Shown in pieces: positions 28,860 to 36,787 of a stretch of 49,201 bases of DNA (positions within the stretch are counted from its first letter, which is position 1; each line of letters opens with the position of its first letter). A program made the translations under genes and the position numbers. The notes beneath the pieces are model-generated. The model ran no database searches and was not told the DNA's origin. It saw only the letters and a list, made by a program, of their open reading frames with translations. This stretch comes from Pseudomonas sp. (lineage in GTDB: Bacteria; Pseudomonadota; Gammaproteobacteria; Pseudomonadales; Pseudomonadaceae), in contig JAUYKV010000043.1 of NCBI GenBank assembly GCA_030699825.1, forward strand, positions 1-49,201. Reading direction: 5' to 3'.

Positions 28860-29083
28860 TCAGAGCTTGCCTTGGTTCAAGCTGCTCTAGCAGCCAGCCA
28901 GATTCCGATTCAGCCGTCATGCACCAGAGCTTTTATATGATTCGCGCGGCGCTTGACGAACAGATAAGCACAGTGTTGATTCGCCGGACTGGACACATCA
29001 ATCACTCTGACTAACGCAGTCTCCGTACCTGTGCGCATGTCCATCAGCTTGGTGAGGAGCCAGATGAAATCGATGTAGACTAT
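28860..29083 (-). pseudogene. IS66-type TnpB (Orf2) remnant
   Basis: Read on the minus strand from about 29083: IVYIDFIWLLTKLMDMRTGT, then ALVRVIDV, CAYLFVKRRANHIKALVHDG and a TGA stop. The frame continues as IGIWLAAR and then shifts to SSLNQGKL. This follows the IS66 Orf2 pattern (xIDxxWL..xPMDMRAGTE..., ...VHDGIGIWLAARRLxQGKF). It has no normal start codon, an internal stop and a frameshift, and no tnpC follows. Confidence 0.7.
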
Positions 29084-29264
29084 GTAGCAAGTTTCGAAGA
29101 AAGGTCGCTCAGCAGCACTCTCAGTTGGGCAACTTAGTTTGACAGTACTCGTGGGTACTGATCAGAAACTATATACCAACCGCGACTAGGAAGGTGGGTT
29201 GAGCGTTGACGCTCTCAACACTCAGCTAAATGAGCTGCACAAGCAGTGCAGTAGCTGAATCCTG

Positions 29265-29287
29265 AAAAAAAGCCGCCCGTAGGCGGC
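29265..29287 (-). terminator. Terminator of the transferase-PAP2-phosphatase operon
   Basis: On the minus strand GCCGCC, loop TACG, GGCGGC is followed by seven T residues. It lies 88 bases after the stop codon of the HCX5R phosphatase gene, with the right polarity to end the operon that starts at 32818. Confidence 0.75.
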
Positions 29288-29374
29288 ATATAAGAGGGGG
29301 CACACGGATGAAACTACAATATAGCCTAGGATCTCTGCATCGTCACGCTACCATTCGGTATGCCGCTACTGGCA

Positions 29375-30055
29375 TTACACGTTAAGCACATCGATTAGCC
29401 AAGCCTTCATCGCACACAAGGCCCATGGGTTTGTGCTGCAGGCTCCACTCTCTAATGCGGTCTTGAGTTGCTCTATATCGACTTGTTGCAAGTATCGTTC
29501 GGCATCGCCTAATCGCTGCTCACCGCCAAAGCCGCCACCGCGCATTTCAGCCAGAGCTTGCTCCTTGCTCCAGCCCTGATAAACGATGCGATATAGAGCC
29601 GCAATCAGGCCGGTTCTGTTTTGTCCATGTTTACAATGAATCAGCACAGAACCGAGTTCTTGTGACTGTCGGATGCTCCGTAATGCTGCGATCACATCTG
29701 TATCATCAACTCTGTCAGTATGGAATGGCAGGTGAATCTGGCGCACTTTTGGATCATGCAGCCAAGCTGAATCGCTACGTTGATAGAAATTGATCACTGT
29801 CGTGACACCCAGTTCTTTGAGCATCGGTTGAGCCTCTTTATCAGGCAAAGCACTGCGATAGAGATCGGGCTGTATCCGATACAGGTTCAACCGCTTATCT
29901 AGCGACTCCGCCCAACTCTGTGGTCGAGTCTCGCCAGCCAAACTTTGCATTGTAGGCGTGGCACTCCAGGCCATGCTAATAGGCAACGCTACCAACGCAG
30001 CGACCAATACCAGCCCTGCCAGGCACAGGCGAAGGAACCATAGAAGACCTTGCAT
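29375..30055 (-). CDS. Membrane-anchored dual-specificity/tyrosine phosphatase (HCX5R)
   Basis: Protein of 226 residues. An N-terminal hydrophobic segment (about residues 4-30, ending SMAWSA) is followed by a cysteine-phosphatase domain at about 45-200. The signature HCKHGQNRTG gives catalytic Cys141 and Arg147; Asp113 or Asp117 in FHTDRVDD is a candidate general acid. If exported, it would act in the periplasm. Enzymes of this fold include phosphatidylglycerophosphate phosphatases (PgpP/PTPMT1 type), which fits a cluster that uses phospholipid head groups; protein or inositol-phosphate substrates are also possible. It overlaps the PAP2 stop by one base (TGATG). Confidence 0.85.
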   Translation of the reverse strand: MQGLLWFLRLCLAGLVLVAALVALPISMAWSATPTMQSLAGETRPQSWAESLDKRLNLYRIQPDLYRSALPDKEAQPMLKELGVTTVINFYQRSDSAWLHDPKVRQIHLPFHTDRVDDTDVIAALRSIRQSQELGSVLIHCKHGQNRTGLIAALYRIVYQGWSKEQALAEMRGGGFGGEQRLGDAERYLQQVDIEQLKTALESGACSTNPWALCAMKAWLIDVLNV

Positions 30056-30804
30056 CAGTTCTGCCCTCCCGCTAAGTCAGGCGCAAGCTGTGGCAGTCGC
30101 ATTGGCTGTGGCGCTTTATAGAGAATCCACCGGTAGCACAGCACTCCGATCAGCCAGTCGAACAACAAAGTCCACAGGTTATGCGAGAGGAAGTGCGCGC
30201 CCTGCATCATACGTCCCAGCGAGAACACTGCCCCCAGTCCCAACGCAACCACCAGAGCAATGCGAGCGGTGCGAGGACGCCTGTCGCGCAGCGCGAAAAA
30301 CAGAGCCAACAGAGAGAATCCCGCCGAGGCATGCCCCCCTGGCCAGCAGCGTCCCGGCTTGGCGGTAGGTGCACGCTCGCCTAGCAACGGCGTAAAAGTT
30401 TCCGCTCCTCCAAATTCGCTTAGGCTCCAGGGACAGTGCACGCCAGTCAGTGTTTTCAGCGGCGTGACGATACTGGTTGATAAAGCCAGAGCCAGTACCA
30501 GATAACCCAATTGACGCCGCCAGGCCCTCAGCCTGGTTGGCATCAGACTCAGTACAAAGCCGATAATGGCCATTACGCCCAAGAAAATGACAACCTGCTT
30601 GGCCCGGTCATGCAGTATGTCCTCCAGCCAGAAGCTGTGACGTCCGATAAAGCCCTGACCTGGCTCGTAGAACAGTTCTGCCAGAGCGAAATCCACTCCA
30701 CTGGGGTCAAGCAACAACAGCAGGGTCATAAGCCCTAACGGAATGCCTATCGCAAGGCGGAAATCAAAGTAGCGTGAAGTGCTTTCTGAGCGGTTGGTCG
30801 TCAT
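30055..30804 (-). CDS. PAP2-family membrane phosphatase
   Basis: Inner-membrane protein of about 249 residues with six helices, start MTTNRSESTSRYFDFRL at ATG 30804. The three PAP2 motifs are visible but not canonical: KTLTGVHCPWSL for the first (KX6RP lacks its Arg), PGGHASAGF for the second (PSGH), and RMMQGAHFLSHNLW for the third, where the usual final Asp is Asn-Leu-Trp. Both catalytic His remain. The active site faces the periplasm in this family. Substrates may be undecaprenyl-PP, lipid A 1-phosphate or phosphatidylglycerophosphate; the cluster context favours a lipid. Confidence 0.88.
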   Translation of the reverse strand: MTTNRSESTSRYFDFRLAIGIPLGLMTLLLLLDPSGVDFALAELFYEPGQGFIGRHSFWLEDILHDRAKQVVIFLGVMAIIGFVLSLMPTRLRAWRRQLGYLVLALALSTSIVTPLKTLTGVHCPWSLSEFGGAETFTPLLGERAPTAKPGRCWPGGHASAGFSLLALFFALRDRRPRTARIALVVALGLGAVFSLGRMMQGAHFLSHNLWTLLFDWLIGVLCYRWILYKAPQPMRLPQLAPDLAGGQN

Positions 30805-30859
30805 CAAAGTAGCTCCAAATCAAGGCACCGCCTGGCGGTGCCTGTAATGCATGAGAGGG

Positions 30860-32818
30860 TTAGCGCAGGCTCAACTTTTCATCTGGTAGTACCTTTGCTC
30901 GCCAAGCTATGAGTCCCTTCTGGAAGGCATAGCTGGCCCCCTGGTAGTAAGCGATATCGCGACGCAGCAGCCCGTCATCGGTTTCTACGATCGACTCATG
31001 GCTCAGCCCCAATGCGTCTTCGTGTTTGCGCATGCCACGCCTTGGGCTGAGGATGGCCAGATTGTTGCCATCGAACAGTCCCAGGTGCTGGTAGTTACCA
31101 ACCAGGGCGCGCCCAGCCGCACGATCCTCTCGCAGCACATTGCGGCCGAAGAACGTCGAGACGTAGTCGATATTGAGCATGCCCAGCAAAGTGGGAGCCA
31201 GGTCGATCTGACTGACAACCTCGGTGAATTCACCAGGTTCGATATGATCCGGCGCATAAATGAACAGCGGGATGTGGTAGTTGGCCACCGGCAGATCTTC
31301 CTTGCCGGCGCTGCCTGCCGTGTGGTCGGCGACGAAGACGAACAGCGTGTCCTTGAACCAAGGTTTTTCCCGCACTTGGGCAAGAAGTTGGCCAATGGCG
31401 TAGTCGGTGTACTTCACTGCCCCTTCGCGACCGTCACCGGAAGGTATGTCGATGCGCCCATCAGGGTAGGTATAAGGGCGATGATTTGAGGTGGTCATCA
31501 ATTGCAGGAAGAAAGGCTTGCCCGCTGCATGGTCGGCATCCGCAATTTTGAGGGTTTGTTTGTAGAGGTCTTCATCCGACATGCCCCAGGCGTTTTTGAA
31601 GGCGATGTCAGCCTCGGCCACGCTGCTTTGGTCAACGATGCGATAGCCGTTGCCGCCGAAGAAGGCATTCATGTTGTCGAAGTAACCTCGGCCACCGTAG
31701 AGAAATGCACTGTCATACCCTTGGGCGGCAAACTGCTGGCCAAGACTCGCATAACCAGCTTCACGGCCAATACGCTTGACGATCGAACGCCCCGGCGTTG
31801 GCGGAATAGACAGGGTGATGGCTTCTAGGCCTCGATCAGTCCGGGTGCCCGTGGCGTAAAAGTTGCTGAATGCCAGGCTCTGCTTGCGCAGCGCGTCCAG
31901 ATTCGGGGTCAGCCCGCGGCTGTCACCGAAACTGCCCAAGTATTTGGCACTCAAACTCTCGATGGTCACCAGCACTACGTTTAGGCGTTTGGTTTGCCCC
32001 GGATTATCAATTTCTCGGCGAATATCTATCGGGTCGCTGCCTATGAAACGGGCATTGGGCTCGCTCACCTCGCTTCGCAACAACCCGGCGACTTCGGACT
32101 CCGGCAGGGTCGAATAAAACTGTTGGTAGTCCAACTCGTTATTCCGAAACGCGGCAAAGAATTGGAAAGGACCATTGCTCGCCAGCTCGCGCTGAAAGGC
32201 GTTGCCGCCCATCCCACGCGGCTCGTTCTGCCCTACAAGCCCACTACAAAGACCGAGCAACAAGAGCAAAACGGCCAGACTATAAAAAGCCTGCTTAGGG
32301 GCCATGCGCGGAGCATCCAAGGCAGCTGCAAGCGTTTTGCGAAGAATGAATGCCAGGCCAATAGCCAGGATGGCGAGCAGTGCCAACAAGGGGTAAATCG
32401 GGTAGGACTCAAGGATGTTATTGATCACCTCCTTGGAGTACACCAGGTAGTCGACGGCGATGAAATTGAAGCGCACGCCGAATTCGTCCCAAAATAGCCA
32501 TTCCGCAACGGCAGTGAACAGCATGACGAACAGACTGAGCGCCATGACGCAGGTCATCAACCTTTTGTGCCAGCGCTGCTGCCAAAGCGCGCGCGGGCAA
32601 AGCAGCAGGTACAGCGCCATTGGCAAGGTCGCGTAAAGCAGGAAGCTCAAGTCATAGATCAAACCAACGGCATACAGGCCTAAAAGGTTCGAAATGCTGA
32701 GACTCGCGTCTGCCAAGTGGCTAACCAGCAACAGGCTACGAGTCAGAATGAATACCGTTAGCCACGCCAGCACGACGATGGATAAGTAGCGAATTTGCGC
32801 ATAATGAAACTGGGGCAT
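30860..32818 (-). CDS. LTA synthase-type sulfatase-fold transferase 1
   Basis: Protein of 652 residues. Five N-terminal transmembrane helices (about residues 10-215) are followed by a periplasmic sulfatase-fold domain starting near VVLVTIESLSAKYLGSFGD. The putative catalytic Thr is near residue 325 in ATGTRTDRGLEA, and metal ligands are in FVFVADHTAGS. The family transfers phosphoglycerol from phosphatidylglycerol, or phosphoethanolamine, to surface polymers or lipids. I use ATG 32818 (MPQFHYAQIRYLS) with AAGGA upstream. It is the first gene of a minus-strand operon with PAP2 and the HCX5R phosphatase. A ColR-type box lies about 70 bases upstream. Confidence 0.9.
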   Translation of the reverse strand: MPQFHYAQIRYLSIVVLAWLTVFILTRSLLLVSHLADASLSISNLLGLYAVGLIYDLSFLLYATLPMALYLLLCPRALWQQRWHKRLMTCVMALSLFVMLFTAVAEWLFWDEFGVRFNFIAVDYLVYSKEVINNILESYPIYPLLALLAILAIGLAFILRKTLAAALDAPRMAPKQAFYSLAVLLLLLGLCSGLVGQNEPRGMGGNAFQRELASNGPFQFFAAFRNNELDYQQFYSTLPESEVAGLLRSEVSEPNARFIGSDPIDIRREIDNPGQTKRLNVVLVTIESLSAKYLGSFGDSRGLTPNLDALRKQSLAFSNFYATGTRTDRGLEAITLSIPPTPGRSIVKRIGREAGYASLGQQFAAQGYDSAFLYGGRGYFDNMNAFFGGNGYRIVDQSSVAEADIAFKNAWGMSDEDLYKQTLKIADADHAAGKPFFLQLMTTSNHRPYTYPDGRIDIPSGDGREGAVKYTDYAIGQLLAQVREKPWFKDTLFVFVADHTAGSAGKEDLPVANYHIPLFIYAPDHIEPGEFTEVVSQIDLAPTLLGMLNIDYVSTFFGRNVLREDRAAGRALVGNYQHLGLFDGNNLAILSPRRGMRKHEDALGLSHESIVETDDGLLRRDIAYYQGASYAFQKGLIAWRAKVLPDEKLSLR

Positions 32819-32887
32819 CGTATGATCCTTGTTGGATGAACGGGCCGCAGTCTGCATTTGCCGCTGTGAGGAGCCTGTCAAAACGAC

Positions 32888-32903
32888 GTGAAAAAAACGT
32901 CAA
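32888..32903 (-). promoter_or_regulatory. ColR-type box in front of the transferase 1 operon
   Basis: Read on the minus strand: TTGACGTTTTTTTCAC. Six bases downstream comes TTGACA, a perfect -35 hexamer, and transferase 1 starts at 32818. As I recall it, the consensus published for P. putida ColR is YYNASNNYTTTTTSAC, and every fixed position fits. The box also lies 21 bases before the colR-like ATG (32924), so binding could feed back on the regulator. Confidence 0.65.
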
Positions 32904-32923
32904 AACCAAAGGGTAATCTGCCA

Positions 32924-33607
32924 ATGCGTATTCTGGTCATCGAAGATAACCGCGACATCCTGGCCAACGTGCTTGACTACCTGCAGTTAAAGGGTTTCAG
33001 CGTCGACTGCGCGCAGGATGGCTTGAGCGGCTTGCATCTGGCCAGCACGGGGCACTACGATTTGATCGTGCTGGATATCATGCTTCCGGGTATCGACGGT
33101 TATCAGGTATGCAAACGCCTGCGCGAGGATGGCCAGAACGAGGTGCCAATCCTTATGCTGACTGCCCGTGATGCGCTGGATGATCGTTTACAGGGTTTGA
33201 ATGTCGGCGCTGACGACTACCTGATCAAACCCTTTGCCCTATCCGAGTTAGTGGCGCGTATCGAAGCGATCCTGCGTCGTAGTCACGGCAGCCGGAAACG
33301 TCAACTGAAAGTGGCGGATCTGCTCTATGACCTGGATACGTTGCATGTCAGTCGCGCAGGCCGACCGCTCAAGCTGAATCCCATTGGGCTGAAATTGTTG
33401 GCGGTTTTGATGCAGAAAAGTCCGGCCGTGGTGCGACGTGAAGTATTGGAGGAAGCGCTCTGGGGAGATGACTGCCCTGATAGCGATAGCCTACGAAGCC
33501 ATATCCACCAGCTCCGTCAGGTTCTCGACAAACCCTTCACCACAGAGCTACTTCATACCCAGCATGGGGTGGGTTACCGCCTTGCGGAGAAAACTGATGG
33601 TGTCTAA
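32924..33607 (+). CDS. ColR-like response regulator
   Basis: OmpR-class regulator of 227 residues. The receiver domain starts MRILVIEDNRDILANVLDY with the acidic pocket Glu7/Asp8, phospho-acceptor Asp51 in LIVLDIMLPGIDG, and the conserved Lys in DDYLIKPFALSEL. The winged-helix DNA-binding domain covers about residues 128-222 and ends with LHTQHGVGYRLAEK. CAQDGLSGLHLA and the receiver as a whole read like ColR of Pseudomonas, and the downstream kinase, methyltransferase and inaA order matches the colRS locus as I recall it. As this locus is in an island, it is likely a second copy; I leave the symbol empty for that reason. The kinase start overlaps by 11 bases. Confidence 0.9.
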   Translation: MRILVIEDNRDILANVLDYLQLKGFSVDCAQDGLSGLHLASTGHYDLIVLDIMLPGIDGYQVCKRLREDGQNEVPILMLTARDALDDRLQGLNVGADDYLIKPFALSELVARIEAILRRSHGSRKRQLKVADLLYDLDTLHVSRAGRPLKLNPIGLKLLAVLMQKSPAVVRREVLEEALWGDDCPDSDSLRSHIHQLRQVLDKPFTTELLHTQHGVGYRLAEKTDGV

Positions 33608-34868
33608 ACAACCTTTCGCACGGCGCATCCTGCTTGCCTTTGTATTGATGACCGTAATGGTCAGCGGTACCTTTTCCATTGGAATCGTAGCGGTGGTGCA
33701 CTTTGTCGAGGAACATCTGGTTTCCGAGGAATTACAGCGCGAACTGAACACAGTGCTGCACCAAGATATCAATCAAGGTCGGCCACCACGCCTGGATTCT
33801 AGTACTCGGTTTTTCGCCTCCGGCCATTCCGAGTATGCCATCCCCGAGCAGTATGCAAATCTGGAAGAAGGCTTCAATGAGGTGGTCGATGGCAATGAGG
33901 CGTTCTATGTCTATGTCCAGGAAATCAACAACCAGACTTATCTATTGGTGCAGGAACAACACGAGTTCGAGGCACGCGAGCAGATTCTATTCGATGTTGT
34001 ACTAGCAGGCTTCCTACTGACCATCGCAGGCGCATGGGGGCTCGGACTCGTCATGGCGCGTAAGGTGATGGCTCCGGTCAGCCGCTTGGCCCAGCAGGTG
34101 CGTCATCGCGACCAATTGCACTCTTTGGCCCCGCCACTTGCACCTGAATACCCGGATGATGAAGTTGGCCAACTGGCAGCTGCCTTCGACAGCACGTTGA
34201 GCCAAGTACGTCAGTCACTGGAACGTGAGCGGCTATTCACCAGTGATGTCAGCCATGAGTTGCGCACCCCACTAATGATCATTGCCACCTCCTGTGAGTT
34301 GCTTGCAGAGGCGAAACTGGAGCAGCGCGAGCGTGCGCAGATTGAGCGTATAGGTCGAGCCAGTGAGGAGATGCGCGAGTTAGTACAGACCTTCCTGCAA
34401 CTGGCCAGAGATAAAACTAATGAGACAGCCTTTGTCGCTAGTAGCAGTTTAGCCAAGGTGGCCGCCGAGCAAGCCGAGCGTTGGGGCCCAATACTCAGAG
34501 AAAAAAACCTGGATTTCCAGTGCATCGAAGAGGGCACGGATGATGGTCGCTACAATCCTACTTTTCTCAACACGGTGATGGCCAACCTACTGCGAAACGC
34601 ACTGCATTACACAGAGCGGGGTTTTGTACGCCTGGTGATAGGAACTGGAGAGTTTCGCGTAGAGGATAGTGGCAGTGGCATTCCTTTCGAGCAGCACGAG
34701 CAGATTTTCCAGCCCTTTGTACGTGGCACTCAGGCGCGGGGGGATGGTTTGGGGCTGGGGCTTTCATTAGTAAAACGCATCTGTAGCAAGCAGGGTTGGA
34801 TGATCTCGGTCCATAACCTACCCGATGGGGGAGCATGCTTCAACGTGACCTTGAAAAGCGTTGTTTGA
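33597..34868 (+). CDS. ColS-like sensor histidine kinase
   Basis: Membrane sensor kinase of 423 residues. The first transmembrane helix covers about residues 10-34, a periplasmic loop 35-131, and the second helix 132-152. A HAMP-like segment then leads to the H box with His220 (FTSDVSHELRTPL), the N box (NTVMANLLRNALHYTERG), and the G boxes (VEDSGSGIPF and GDGLGLGLSLV). The loop is acidic, with His35, Glu38, Glu39 and the motif E125-A-R-E128. ColS of P. putida senses Zn and Fe(III) through similar His and ExxE residues, so metal sensing is plausible here. The HK stop codon overlaps the second ColR-type box. Confidence 0.9.
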   Translation: MVSKQPFARRILLAFVLMTVMVSGTFSIGIVAVVHFVEEHLVSEELQRELNTVLHQDINQGRPPRLDSSTRFFASGHSEYAIPEQYANLEEGFNEVVDGNEAFYVYVQEINNQTYLLVQEQHEFEAREQILFDVVLAGFLLTIAGAWGLGLVMARKVMAPVSRLAQQVRHRDQLHSLAPPLAPEYPDDEVGQLAAAFDSTLSQVRQSLERERLFTSDVSHELRTPLMIIATSCELLAEAKLEQRERAQIERIGRASEEMRELVQTFLQLARDKTNETAFVASSSLAKVAAEQAERWGPILREKNLDFQCIEEGTDDGRYNPTFLNTVMANLLRNALHYTERGFVRLVIGTGEFRVEDSGSGIPFEQHEQIFQPFVRGTQARGDGLGLGLSLVKRICSKQGWMISVHNLPDGGACFNVTLKSVV

Positions 34869-34880
34869 CGATTTTTTCAC
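34865..34880 (+). promoter_or_regulatory. ColR-type box in front of the methyltransferase-inaA-dgkA operon
   Basis: TTGACGATTTTTTCAC differs at one base from the box at 32888-32903. It too is followed six bases later by TTGACA (34887-34892), with TCTAGT at 34912-34917 as a possible -10. It overlaps the last codon and stop of the sensor kinase and lies 70 bases before the methyltransferase ATG, the same distance as the other box is from its gene. The repeat of sequence and spacing argues strongly for shared control. Confidence 0.7.
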
Positions 34881-34950
34881 ATCCTTTTGACAAGGCCTTG
34901 ATGCCCAACTCTCTAGTGTGGCGAGCGTACCTTCTTGCGGACGCCTCGCC

Positions 34951-35640
34951 ATGTCTAAACCAAATCCAATCGAACTCGAATTTTCCCGTAAATATGACCA
35001 AGAGCATGCTCAGCAATACCTGATCAAACATCAGGATGGCTTGGCTCGGCGGCTGTCGCACTGGCGCGATATTCAAGTGGCACGCCGGGCTCTAAAGCTA
35101 GCGGATGATCCCAATCTGGTGCTGGATTTGCCCTGCGGTGCCGGGCGTTTCTGGCCCATGCTCTGCGAGCAACCCAACCGGGTGATCCTCGCCGCCGATA
35201 ATTCTACCGATATGCTTGCCACCGCACGCGCTGCACAGCATCCGGATGTAGTGTCGCGAGTCAATACCTTCCAGACTTCGGCCTTTGCCATCGATTTGGG
35301 TGTCAATGCGGTGGACTGCATCTTCTGTATCCGCCTGCTGCATCACATCGAATCATCCGAGCACCGCTTGGCCATTTTGCGTGAGTTCCATCGCGTCAGC
35401 CGCGATAGCGTAATCCTTTCGCTCTGGGTTGATGGTAATTACAAGGCATGGAAGCGTCGCCGCCTGGAACAACGACGCGCAGATGAAGGCCGAGCGTCAC
35501 AAAACCAAAACCGCTTTGTCGTAGCCCAGTCGGTTATCGAGGATGAGTTTAGGCAAGCCGGTTTCCGTGTCGTCGATCACCTGGATTTCCTGCCTGGCTA
35601 CGCCATGTGGCGCACCTATGTGCTGCGCAAGGAGGTCTGA
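34951..35640 (+). CDS. Class I SAM-dependent methyltransferase of the colRS locus
   Basis: Protein of 229 residues. Motif I is present as LVLDLPCGAGRFWP (about residues 53-66), followed by the acidic loop AADNSTDML and IFCIRLLHHIESSEHRLAIL. The last part is basic (KAWKRRRLEQRR at about 165) and may touch nucleic acid or anionic lipid. An equivalent gene lies directly after colS in other pseudomonads as I recall; its substrate has not been established to my knowledge. I start at MSKPNPIELEFSRKYD. It ends three bases before the InaA-like gene. Confidence 0.87.
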   Translation: MSKPNPIELEFSRKYDQEHAQQYLIKHQDGLARRLSHWRDIQVARRALKLADDPNLVLDLPCGAGRFWPMLCEQPNRVILAADNSTDMLATARAAQHPDVVSRVNTFQTSAFAIDLGVNAVDCIFCIRLLHHIESSEHRLAILREFHRVSRDSVILSLWVDGNYKAWKRRRLEQRRADEGRASQNQNRFVVAQSVIEDEFRQAGFRVVDHLDFLPGYAMWRTYVLRKEV

Positions 35641-35643
35641 GCC

Positions 35644-36360
35644 ATGGGTGTAATAACCGAAAAGGCATCGCCGCAGCTCATCACGACTGAGTTTGATCGC
35701 TGGTGGAATAGCTCCGGCATCTGGGTTGAGCCGGCCAACAAGCGACGTGGTGGCGAAAGTGGCGTTCAGTTGCTGCAGCAGCGCGATTCAACGCGCCCAC
35801 CCTTGTACTGCAAGCGCCAGGCTGGGCACACCTACCGTACTTTGTTGCATCCGTTTGGTCGCCCGACCATCTTGCGTGAGCTGCAAGCCTATCGCGCTTT
35901 TGCCCGCCTCGGCATCAAGACACCTAACGTTGTCTATTGCGCTGCCCGGCAGCAGCATGGCAATTGGCGGGCGCTGCTGGTCACCGAAGCTCTGCAAGGC
36001 TTCATCAGCCTAGAGCAGTGGTACGCCAGCAAGAATAGTGCGGCCCTCGCGAGGGCTGTGCTGCGACAGCTGGCAGCAACCCTGGCACGCCTGCATGTGG
36101 CCGGCTGGCAGCATGGCTGCTGTTATCCCAAGCATATCTTCGTCAAGTCCCAGGCAAACGAAGGTGGCGCGGTGGAGATCGAAGTTGCTTTGCTCGATCT
36201 GGAAAAAAGCCGCCGGCGCCTGCGCATCAAAGATGCCGCTCGCCACGACTTGGGCCAGTTAGGTCGACACCGTGGAAACATGCCTGAAACTGATCTGTTG
36301 TTTATCCATCAGGCCTATCAGCAAGCGCTGAACGACCCTGCTAGAGTGTTGCTGCCATGA
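35644..36360 (+). CDS. InaA-family lipopolysaccharide kinase-like protein
   Basis: Protein of 238 residues with the reduced protein-kinase fold of the Kdo/WaaP/InaA group. The nucleotide-binding region is YCKRQAGHTYRTLLHPFGRP near residues 55-75. The catalytic loop is WQHGCCYPKHIFVK (about 155-168), where His rather than Asp opens the motif. The metal-binding Asp is in ALLDLEKSRRRL. InaA is acid- or envelope-stress-linked in bacteria; activity on core LPS heptose is assumed by homology only. The stop overlaps the dgkA start (ATGA). Confidence 0.87.
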   Translation: MGVITEKASPQLITTEFDRWWNSSGIWVEPANKRRGGESGVQLLQQRDSTRPPLYCKRQAGHTYRTLLHPFGRPTILRELQAYRAFARLGIKTPNVVYCAARQQHGNWRALLVTEALQGFISLEQWYASKNSAALARAVLRQLAATLARLHVAGWQHGCCYPKHIFVKSQANEGGAVEIEVALLDLEKSRRRLRIKDAARHDLGQLGRHRGNMPETDLLFIHQAYQQALNDPARVLLP

Positions 36361-36752
36361 GCAACAAGCCACAGAACGACGAATTGGATGCCCTCTCGTT
36401 GAAAGGCCGCAGCGGCTTTACCCGCATTCTGTATGCCACTGGATACTCGCTGGCGGGCTTGCGGGCGGCGTTTCACGGCGAAGCCGCTTTCCGGCAGCTG
36501 TTGTTATTGAATGCAGTGCTTCTGCCGCTGGCCTGTTTGGTGGACGCAACACCCAGTGAGCGCGTGCTGCTGATACTCGTGCCGATGCTGGCGTTAGTCG
36601 TGGAGCTGCTCAACTCAGCCATAGAGAGCACTGTTGACCGTATTTCTCTGAGCATCCACCCACTGTCTAAACAGGCCAAGGACATGGGAAGTGCGGCGCA
36701 ACTCATTGCGCTGATACTGATCGCCCTGACCTGGGGCTTGATCCTGTTATAG
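36357..36752 (+). CDS. dgkA: Diacylglycerol kinase
   Basis: Inner-membrane protein of 131 residues, the size of prokaryotic DgkA, with three helices and an amphipathic N-terminus (GRSGFTRILYATGYSLAGLR). Conserved segments are present: HGEAAFRQ, then ALVVELLNSAIESTVDRIS, then SKQAKDMGSAAQLIAL. It phosphorylates diacylglycerol to phosphatidic acid. In E. coli it recycles the diacylglycerol left when MdoB takes phosphoglycerol from phosphatidylglycerol. Here it sits between the InaA-like kinase and an LTA synthase-type transferase, which gives it the same job by context. Confidence 0.94.
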   Translation: MSNKPQNDELDALSLKGRSGFTRILYATGYSLAGLRAAFHGEAAFRQLLLLNAVLLPLACLVDATPSERVLLILVPMLALVVELLNSAIESTVDRISLSIHPLSKQAKDMGSAAQLIALILIALTWGLILL

Positions 36753-36787
36753 CCGCTCAATTCTCAACTCTAAAAGGCTGCCCATCT

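Larger units (their letters stand above)
28712..29374. other. Junction between the two island modules: repeat, IS66 debris, terminator
   Basis: The stretch opens with the middle copy of the island repeat (28733-28750). It then holds a decayed IS66-type tnpB on the minus strand and, upstream of it, a short frame RVLLSDLSSKLAT that may be the end of tnpA. From 29130 to 29260 I recognise nothing. A terminator for the minus-strand phosphatase operon lies at 29265-29287. Confidence 0.55.
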
